Assembly (NCBI GenBank): GCA_023091735.1
Contig: JALKBU010001268.1
Span: 1 to 13,434 of the forward strand
Origin: Trichomonas tenax
Lineage: Eukaryota; Parabasalia; Trichomonadida; Trichomonadidae
Length of the DNA: 13,434 bases
Reading direction: 5' to 3'
Shown here: piece after piece, positions 7,948-13,434 of the stretch
Position numbering within the stretch: the stretch's first letter is position 1
How the letters are laid out: each line of letters opens with the position of its first letter
Program-made: the position numbers and the translations under genes
The notes under the pieces: generated by a model
Told to the model about the DNA's origin: nothing
Database searches by the model: none
What the model saw: only the letters and a program-made list of their open reading frames with translations

Positions 7948-8040
7948 AAATAATGTTTTTGATTGTGTTTTAACTACTCCAATTCTTTCATCATTTTTAT
8001 ATCATGAGTTGCCATAACTATTGTTAAGATAAAATCAAAA

Positions 8041-9270
8041 ATGATTTTGTTGGGAAGCTCAATGCATAAGCGTTTTTTATGCTCGAGCTTCAACTATTGG
8101 AATATCTTATTTCGACAGATATCCAAAGGTTTTCTACTCTTAACAACATTTTTATATGTGTTTACGTACATTTACTTCTCTAAATCAAATCCATTAATCG
8201 GAATTTCATATACAGCATTGAATTATTCATATATTCCTGACGACGTCATTCTATTCAAGAAGGAAATTTTTTTTTCAGATCTTTTAAACTTTCCTGCGAA
8301 CGCATATTCAACTTATAACAATTATTCGATGGAAGATGTCAATAGAGAAGTCAAAAAGCTAAGTATAAACTACGTAGTACTCAAAAATATATTCATGAAC
8401 AACGAATTTTACATGATAAATAATGGAACAAGAATTTTATCAGATTTAGAAGCTTATGAGCACTATCATGAAGACCCAGTCCTAGAATTTGACGAAGTTA
8501 TAGCAGTAGGACACAGAACAGTTTATTATTTCGGCCATTTGTTGAAAGATATTTTCACAGGATTAACATTATTACCAGAAGATGTCGTAACTACAACACC
8601 CATTCTCGCGTTTTTCTTCCAAAAATACTATGATGAGTTCTATAACTTGATGGGCTGGAATAAAAGCTTAATCATTAAAATCGATAACGCAATGAATACA
8701 TGTTACTTCGTCAAGAAATTACACACAATCGATTATCTTCATTGCAAACTTCTTGGACCTCCATATGCCAATTTTGCAAAATTATTACGACAAAAGCTTG
8801 GCGTTGATAATGTTGTTCCAACAAGATATGTAATATATAACAGACCACGCAAGAAATATAGATACATTCAGAATTTTAAAGCATTTGCAAGAAATGTTAC
8901 AAATCGCTATCCTAATCTTGAATGGCATCAGCTCACACATGATTTCAATTCGCTGAGAGAAACAGCGAACTATTGGTGTCATATTAAGCTTATTATAGGA
9001 CCAACAGGAAGTAATTTTGATCATGTCGTGTATATGCAACCAAAATGCTGCACAGTAGCTGGTGTATTCAACTGGTTCGATTTTCCAATTTGGCTCACTC
9101 ACAGAGCACTTGATATATATTTTGTGATGTGGTATGAAAATAGAACACATTGGCTGACGAAAGGATTTAATCCTAACTGGGATGATTGCCAACGTGCTCT
9201 TGATTACGGCTATAAGCTTGTAACTGGTGTCAAAGCCGATCCCGAGAAATTCAATATGACTTTATATTAG
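8041..9270 (+). CDS. GT61 (DUF563) family glycosyltransferase, type II membrane protein
   Basis: The 409-residue protein has a short basic cytosolic tail, one membrane anchor at about 30-47 (GFLLLTTFLYVFTYIYF) and a luminal catalytic domain, the layout of a Golgi glycosyltransferase. GT61/DUF563 signatures are visible in order: HRTVYYFGHLLKDI (158-171, like the 'YHHFLTD' segment), RYVIYNRPRKKYRYIQN (262-278, like 'yinR....r.i.N'), LEWHQLTHDFNSLRETANYW (293-312) and GPTGSNFDHVVYMQP (320-334, like 'GahGAgltn..fm.pg'). Several N-x-S/T sites occur (for example N61 and N94). The acceptor is unknown; GT61 members transfer xylose, GlcNAc or arabinose, and a role in surface glycan synthesis is an inference. 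The gene starts 93 bases after the enolase-like stop. Only a poor start-motif match (TTGTTAAG, 8021-8028) lies upstream, and Met-8 is an alternative start. Confidence 0.85.
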   Translation: MILLGSSMHKRFLCSSFNYWNILFRQISKGFLLLTTFLYVFTYIYFSKSNPLIGISYTALNYSYIPDDVILFKKEIFFSDLLNFPANAYSTYNNYSMEDVNREVKKLSINYVVLKNIFMNNEFYMINNGTRILSDLEAYEHYHEDPVLEFDEVIAVGHRTVYYFGHLLKDIFTGLTLLPEDVVTTTPILAFFFQKYYDEFYNLMGWNKSLIIKIDNAMNTCYFVKKLHTIDYLHCKLLGPPYANFAKLLRQKLGVDNVVPTRYVIYNRPRKKYRYIQNFKAFARNVTNRYPNLEWHQLTHDFNSLRETANYWCHIKLIIGPTGSNFDHVVYMQPKCCTVAGVFNWFDFPIWLTHRALDIYFVMWYENRTHWLTKGFNPNWDDCQRALDYGYKLVTGVKADPEKFNMTLY

Positions 9271-9899
9271 ATATTATGTTTTTATAATAAATTTTTATTT
9301 AAGTAACTGAGATTGAAACATACTTTTCAAAATGAATTACTAATCCTTTTCGAATAAAATCAAGAAATTAAATATTTTGGAATCTGACAATCCCAAATTA
9401 TTGTATGCCATATGCACATTATTGAAGTGAATAATTACAAATCTTAGTTTGTATTATAGAAAAGTGATAATCATAATACTAAAATCAAGCAACACCAGTT
9501 TTCCAAGATAATCATTACACACTTTTGAAGCTGTTGCTTGAATTTCAGTAATTTTTTGTTGTTATTTTTGGATTCGATAATAAACAATATAGCAGCAAAG
9601 TTCAAAGTAATATCACCAAAAGTAGGAGAAAACCGAGTATGGAATTACCATGGGTTAAAATCGCACGTTACCGACTGTAATATTGTTGATTGATATGTAA
9701 AGAATTTTGTCACATTTTAGACTATAGACCCTGTAATTTTTTGTAACAAACCCTAAAATTTAAGTCAAAACGTATATTTTACATTTTTCCATTCAAAAAA
9801 ATCATGATTGTTGATCGATGATCAGCATGTCTTTGGTGTCGCTGTTGCAAAAAAATATGTGTCACTTTTGAAGATTGTTTTACTTTTCTTCAGAAAATT
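9271..9899. other. AT-rich intergenic spacer
   Basis: About 630 bases follow the glycosyltransferase stop (TAG, with an AATAAA at about 9287). I see no convincing frame on either strand and no tRNA. A short GATC-rich stretch with partial dyad symmetry lies near 9810-9825 (TTGATCGATGATCAGC). Nothing can be assigned. Confidence 0.55.
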
Positions 9900-9907
9900 T
9901 CGCTAAA
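9900..9907 (+). promoter_or_regulatory. Weak start-proximal TCG motif
   Basis: TTTCGCTAAA ends six bases before the ATG at 9913. It shares the TCG-Y-TA core and the position with the TCGTTATT elements, but differs at three of eight bases, so it is only a tentative member of the set. Confidence 0.3.
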
Positions 9908-9912
9908 TTTAA

Positions 9913-11769
9913 ATGGTTGAAACTATTCCTTTTGCAAAACTGGATGATTTTTTCCAGTCGAAGGAAAGCTCCAAGCATTTCATGAGCCCTCGGGGCGAGG
10001 AAATGATGAAAATAGTTTATGGAGCACCAAACGATATTAATATTGAAGATGAACCTGTACAACCACCATCACCAAACACGTCCATTCAAAGGGCAGCGAG
10101 ATATGTACTGCATGAAAAGGACAAAAAGTTCGTTCCACACATGGATTCCGCGAAAACTCCAGATCAAGTTTATGCAAGTATTGTTACACCAATGATGCAG
10201 GAGCGAAACGAACGTGCATTTCAACAGACAAAGGACAAATCAGCACCTCTTACAATAGAACCATACCAAAAATACTGGTTTTCATCTGAATCTGTTCAAG
10301 AAGTAAGGAAAGAAATAAGAAATATACCAATTGATGACAAGTCACACCTTGTACATATGGAGGAGAAGTTCAACGATATAGTTATGAATATCATTAGAGT
10401 TATGAAACATGAGAAAATGATAGATTGTCAAAAAACACGCAAGAAATTAAAAGAAAGGATGACATTTTTCGTGAACGAAGTACGTAAATGCAGATCAGAT
10501 ATATTTAAACGTATGTTACGCGAAGAAATTATTCAATATCAAAATTTAAACGCAGCACAAAAAGCTGAGTTCATAGAATATAAACCACAGGAAAAGCAAC
10601 GAACAAAAATTTCATCCATGTCAACCAAAGCAGAAAGTGTCAGAAGTGTTGAAGTCGATGCAAAATTAATACAGCAAATGAATGTGGCATCAGAACAATT
10701 CCCTCCTTCATATCAATTCAGTTACGAAAGGAATACGAGAATGGCAAAAGATTTAATCGAAAACCTTCCTCAGAGATTAAAAACAGCAAGTGAAGCACTT
10801 AGACCTGAAATAAAGCCAAGGGTTGTCAAAAAATCATCATATGTACTATCTGCAACTGCATTGGCTTCAGTGGCACAACCGAACACACATAAAATTAGAA
10901 TTATATCTTCACAACTTGCAAGTCGTCGTCCTCATCCGATGGAAATGAAGAAGATGGAACAGACATTGCCTAAGGATATCTATCAAGAGTTCTGGGATTT
11001 CTCTGATCCATTAGAGGCAAAAAGAGTTGGCCCACAAATTCAGCCAAAGAAATACTTCACACAAGTTACTCAATCTCTTGAGGTTTCAACCGGAAATGAT
11101 ATAGAGCCAGCTGCTAAGCTTCCAGAAGCACTTGATCAATTCCCTGATACACAAAAGACTTATCTTATCGAAAGCAAAGAAGAGGAGAAAGTTGCACAAT
11201 TTAATTTACCAGACAAAAGTTCAACAAAGACAGAAAGAAAGGTTAATCCAAAAGTAACTGCTGTTATTATTGGATGTGAGAAAGCTCCAACTAAAACACA
11301 GGATGATATGGAATTCGTGTTAACTCAAACAGTTGAACTGATAAAATCAAAACAAGGAGAAACGCTTTTCGAGCGATTAAACTTTATATGGACCAGACTT
11401 GGATTCACTGCTGGTCAAAAGCTCAAAATGGTTGCCAAATACTCACAGTCATCTGATGAAAGTCAGAAGTTAGCTGATGCTGTGACATTTTGGGAAAATG
11501 CGGAAGATGTTATATCACGTTACCAGAAAACATACAGAAGTCTCAAAGATTTCTTGAAATTCGAGATTATCCCTCCAATCAACCCAAGACATCCAACACT
11601 GCAAACACTGCAAGAAGAGCTCAAAATGACTTCAAGCGTAATTTACACATTTGCGCATCAAATGAAAGAAACATATGGAGATGATCTAATAATTAGTCGT
11701 CGAAGAGCAGTTGATGTCATTCCTTATAGAGAACAGAAGCTAAGATGTATCTCATTGAGTCTGTTGTAG
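9913..11769 (+). CDS. Uncharacterised helical protein, possibly axonemal or cytoskeletal
   Basis: This 618-residue, mostly hydrophilic protein has no signal peptide or membrane segment. Residues 140-225 are strongly helical and basic (for example QKTRKKLKERMTFFVNEVRKC, 173-193). The middle (about 230-480) is low in predicted order and rich in K, E, P and S. Two similar short segments, EPYQKYWFSSES (116-127) and KDIYQEFWDFSDPLEA (354-369), recur as aromatic 'Y-x-x-[YF]-W-x-x-S' motifs. The C-terminal part (about 465-610) looks conserved: ERLNFIWTRLGFTAGQKLKMVAKY (487-510), AVTFWENAEDVISRYQKTY (523-541) and LKDFLKFE (544-551). This resembles, from memory, the 'IW..L..P...KL.MA.KYS...W..A...I..RE..L..L..FE' block of ciliary coiled-coil proteins such as CCDC87. 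That link is tentative. It ends with TAG, followed by AATAAA within about ten bases. Confidence 0.8.
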   Translation: MVETIPFAKLDDFFQSKESSKHFMSPRGEEMMKIVYGAPNDINIEDEPVQPPSPNTSIQRAARYVLHEKDKKFVPHMDSAKTPDQVYASIVTPMMQERNERAFQQTKDKSAPLTIEPYQKYWFSSESVQEVRKEIRNIPIDDKSHLVHMEEKFNDIVMNIIRVMKHEKMIDCQKTRKKLKERMTFFVNEVRKCRSDIFKRMLREEIIQYQNLNAAQKAEFIEYKPQEKQRTKISSMSTKAESVRSVEVDAKLIQQMNVASEQFPPSYQFSYERNTRMAKDLIENLPQRLKTASEALRPEIKPRVVKKSSYVLSATALASVAQPNTHKIRIISSQLASRRPHPMEMKKMEQTLPKDIYQEFWDFSDPLEAKRVGPQIQPKKYFTQVTQSLEVSTGNDIEPAAKLPEALDQFPDTQKTYLIESKEEEKVAQFNLPDKSSTKTERKVNPKVTAVIIGCEKAPTKTQDDMEFVLTQTVELIKSKQGETLFERLNFIWTRLGFTAGQKLKMVAKYSQSSDESQKLADAVTFWENAEDVISRYQKTYRSLKDFLKFEIIPPINPRHPTLQTLQEELKMTSSVIYTFAHQMKETYGDDLIISRRRAVDVIPYREQKLRCISLSLL

Positions 11770-12036
11770 AACAATAAAATGTTTATTATCTATGTTTGTT
11801 TATCCAAATTGATATTTAATAGTTTAGGATTGTTATATAAGAATGTTTTCTGCAAAAGTGTGAAAATAATGTTCATATTTTCGTGCCTCAGATTACCAAT
11901 TATCGAAAAATCTGATGTTATTCAAAAGTTCATCCGTCTGGCTATATATTGTACTGCTCTAAAATCCGGAATGAGCTTCAAATTAGAATGAAAGCACGTT
12001 TAAAAATGTTTGTACGTTATTTGTTAAATTTGGGAG
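11770..12036. other. Intergenic spacer
   Basis: About 270 bases lie between the 618-residue protein gene and the ankyrin gene. A 70-codon plus-strand frame at 11779-11991 is hydrophobic and leucine/phenylalanine-rich, with no recognisable domain and no start motif, so I treat it as chance. AATAAA at about 11772 probably belongs to the upstream transcript. Confidence 0.5.
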
Positions 12037-12044
12037 TCGTCACT
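12037..12044 (+). promoter_or_regulatory. Weak start-proximal TCG motif
   Basis: GTCGTCACTT ends eight bases before the ATG at 12053. TCGTCACT agrees with TCGTTATT at six of eight bases and sits at the right distance. It supports 12053 as the original start of the ankyrin gene. Confidence 0.3.
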
Positions 12045-12052
12045 TTTCCATA

Positions 12053-12424
12053 ATGTCAATAGATATTAATCTTCTAAAAGCTTTTGATGCTTGCAAAACG
12101 GGCAATCAGAAAGTTTTGAAGGAGATGATTAGCAGCGGAATACCATATGATGTGACTGTATGTCTTATTTTCTAACATTCAGTTGCCTTTATTCTTCATT
12201 TTTTAATTACGAACATCTTTGAAGTAAACTGCATAAATGTCAGCATGCTTCAGGTCGCCTGCGCATATGGTAGATTGAATACTGTTGATTTCTTACTTTC
12301 TCATGATGTTGATATAAATTATCGCGAAGGAATTCATTATTATTTAACCGAATGGTGTTCTTTATAAACTTATCATTACTCCCTTCATTTTGCAGCTTTA
12401 GGTCGTCACAATCAAATTGTTGAA
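12053..12424 (+). pseudogene. Interrupted 5' part of the ankyrin-repeat gene
   Basis: ATG 12053 opens MSIDINLLKAFDACKTGNQK and continues as a first ankyrin-like helix pair to GIPYDVT (ends 12157). Non-ankyrin sequence then begins with GTATGT at 12158 and soon meets TAA (12173-12175). Ankyrin sequence resumes in the same frame by 12254 (VACAYGRLNTVDFLLSHDVD). It is interrupted again near 12335 by about 39 bases containing TAA (12365-12367), and resumes as SLHFAALGRHNQIVEM leading straight into the intact part. All three pieces share one frame. Removing 12158-12253 (96 bases, GT...CAG) and 12335-12373 (39 bases) would give one long frame, but the second segment lacks GT-AG ends. It is either a decayed 5' end or an unusually spliced gene. 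Confidence 0.55.
12158..12182 (+). other. Possible short intron-like segment (GTATGT...TCTAACATTCAG)
   Basis: These 25 bases begin GTATGT and end TCTAACATTCAG. They resemble the very short trichomonad introns, which have a GTAYGT donor and a fused branch point/acceptor (CTAAC...CAG). However, removing exactly 25 bases puts the next codons in frame 3, which stops at about 12204 and has no ankyrin similarity. Either splicing uses another acceptor (CAG at 12253 preserves the frame) or the gene is broken downstream of a real intron. Confidence 0.35.
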
Positions 12425-13252
12425 ATGCTCTTACGTAGAAAGGCCAATCCAAACTGTAAAAACTTCCAAGGATTTACGCCACTGCACTTCGGTTGCAAGC
12501 TTGGTGGTACAGAATCAATCAAATCGCTGATAAATGCACACGCAATCGTCGATGCAAAAACATATCACGAAGAACTTACACCGCTTCACGTCGCATGTGA
12601 AAACAACAGATTTCCATCTGCTCAAGTCCTCATTGAAGCACACGCAGAAGTAAATGCACAAACAGTTCATCTATGGACACCTTTGCATTATGCCTGTAAC
12701 GTCAAGTCTTTTCCTTTAGTTGAATTACTTGTCAAGAACGGGGCAAACATTCATGCACTAACAGATGATCAAAACACGCCATTGCACTTTGCAGCTAAGA
12801 ACGGTTCCTTGCAGATTTGTCGATTTTTGGTTGAGAACGGTGCTAAAGTTTCTGCGTTGAATGCAGGAAACGATACACCTTTAATTTTCTCCGCCATTTC
12901 TGGTGACAATGAAACAGTGAAGTTCTTATTGCAAAGTGGAGCTACTGTTGTAGAGACTAACTCCAGAAAACAGACAGCTCTTCATCAAGCTGTTCAGCAT
13001 CAGCATCTTGATGTTGTCAAAACATTGATGAAACATGGCGCGAATCCAAACTTAGTAGATATTTATAACAATACTCCAATATCTAAGGCTAAGGCAAAAG
13101 AATATCATGATATTCTCGCAGAGCTCGAAAGAGTTTTGGTGCCAAATGTCAAACCCCAATTACCAAGAACATATTCAGCCGAGTCACCACCAAAGTTCGT
13201 TCAAGAACCTACGACACAATCCATGGAAGCTTTTAGAGAGGAAGATGAATAA
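12425..13252 (+). CDS. Ankyrin-repeat protein (intact 3' part)
   Basis: The 275 residues from Met 12425 contain six full ankyrin repeats with the TPLH...A..G signature: FTPLHFGC, LTPLHVACENN, WTPLHYACN, NTPLHFAAKNG, DTPLIFSAISG and QTALHQAVQ. They are followed by a partial repeat (NTPISKAKAKEY), a short helix and an acidic, proline/serine-containing tail ending in REEDE. Each repeat forms a helix-turn-helix used for protein binding; the partner is unknown. Met 12425 falls inside the second helix of a repeat (upstream codons read LHFAALGRHNQIVE), so it is probably not the original start. The natural gene likely began at 12053. Ankyrin proteins of this type form very large families in trichomonads. 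The stop is TAA, 95 bases from the right terminal repeat. Confidence 0.85.
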   Translation: MLLRRKANPNCKNFQGFTPLHFGCKLGGTESIKSLINAHAIVDAKTYHEELTPLHVACENNRFPSAQVLIEAHAEVNAQTVHLWTPLHYACNVKSFPLVELLVKNGANIHALTDDQNTPLHFAAKNGSLQICRFLVENGAKVSALNAGNDTPLIFSAISGDNETVKFLLQSGATVVETNSRKQTALHQAVQHQHLDVVKTLMKHGANPNLVDIYNNTPISKAKAKEYHDILAELERVLVPNVKPQLPRTYSAESPPKFVQEPTTQSMEAFREEDE

Positions 13253-13347
13253 TTATAGAAATATTTTGTTATTTATAAATTAAACAGTAACTTAAGGCAA
13301 TACAAGAAATGTAACAACAGATATATTTTAATTTAGCTTTCATTATG

Positions 13348-13434
13348 TGTCATTAAACATATAAAATTACAATGTTATATAAACAGATTAAGAAATATTT
13401 AGTGTATTCGTGATTATTAATCAATACTTATGAG
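13348..13434. repeat. Right copy of the inverted terminal repeat
   Basis: This is the reverse complement of bases 1-87, with four substitutions and no gaps; it contains the same 13-base palindrome. Similarity ends inward at 13347. It begins 95 bases after the ankyrin stop and runs to the last base of the window. Confidence 0.95.

Noticed and set aside
11779..11991. 70-codon hydrophobic plus-strand frame
   Set aside because: No domain, no start motif, and a composition expected of AT-rich spacer; not called as a gene.
12355..12395. GT...CAG intron of 41 bases in the second ankyrin interruption
   Set aside because: Removal shifts the frame away from the ankyrin repeats, and the donor GTGTTC is poor.
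1..13434. Maverick/Polinton or another large DNA transposon
   Set aside because: The inverted ends fit, but there is no polymerase B, integrase, ATPase, protease, capsid or transposase frame anywhere in the window.

Overview
The window looks like nuclear DNA of a parabasalid flagellate, most likely Tritrichomonas or a close relative. The DNA is AT-rich, genes are uninterrupted and closely spaced with 5' leaders of only a few bases, and the standard genetic code is used. There is a remnant of the trichomonad repeat-rich surface-protein family. Genes belong to families that are expanded in trichomonads (glucokinase-like, GT61/DUF563 glycosyltransferase, ankyrin repeats). The species is an inference; no rRNA or other marker gene is present.

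Layout: (1) 1-87, a terminal repeat that recurs inverted at 13348-13434. (2) 279-1404 (+), a broken surface beta-helix-type protein gene (one internal stop, two frame changes). (3) 1704-2381 (+), a small two-hairpin membrane protein resembling a reticulon. (4) 2579-4216 (-), a coiled-coil protein with a probable C-terminal C2-like domain. (5) 4623-5780 (-), a glucokinase-fold protein that has lost the phosphate-binding signature. (6) 6601-7947 (+), an enolase-fold protein with an RIIa/DPY-30-like N-terminus (ENO4-like architecture) and most catalytic residues replaced. (7) 8041-9270 (+), a membrane-anchored GT61 glycosyltransferase. (8) 9913-11769 (+), a 618-residue protein with a conserved-looking C-terminal helical region reminiscent of ciliary coiled-coil proteins. 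(9) 12053-13252 (+), an ankyrin-repeat gene whose first two repeats are interrupted; the last 275 residues are intact.

How the genes relate: nothing indicates an operon; each gene has its own start-proximal promoter. Three genes carry the identical 8-mer TCGTTATT 0-5 bases before the ATG (1696-1703 +, 5784-5791 -, 6588-6595 +), and a fourth has it with one change (4232-4239 -). This suggests a shared start-site element, possibly Myb-bound, in place of the classic TCA-type trichomonad initiator. The two glycolytic-fold genes (5 and 6) are divergently transcribed from an 820-base spacer and both look like pseudoenzymes. With the ENO4-like, C2/coiled-coil and helical proteins nearby, a cytoskeletal or flagellar role for several of them is a reasonable but unproven guess.

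The 87-base inverted repeats are flush with both window ends. Either the window is a contig that ended in two copies of one dispersed repeat, or it is a TIR-bounded unit. No transposase, integrase or polymerase gene is present, so the first reading is preferred.
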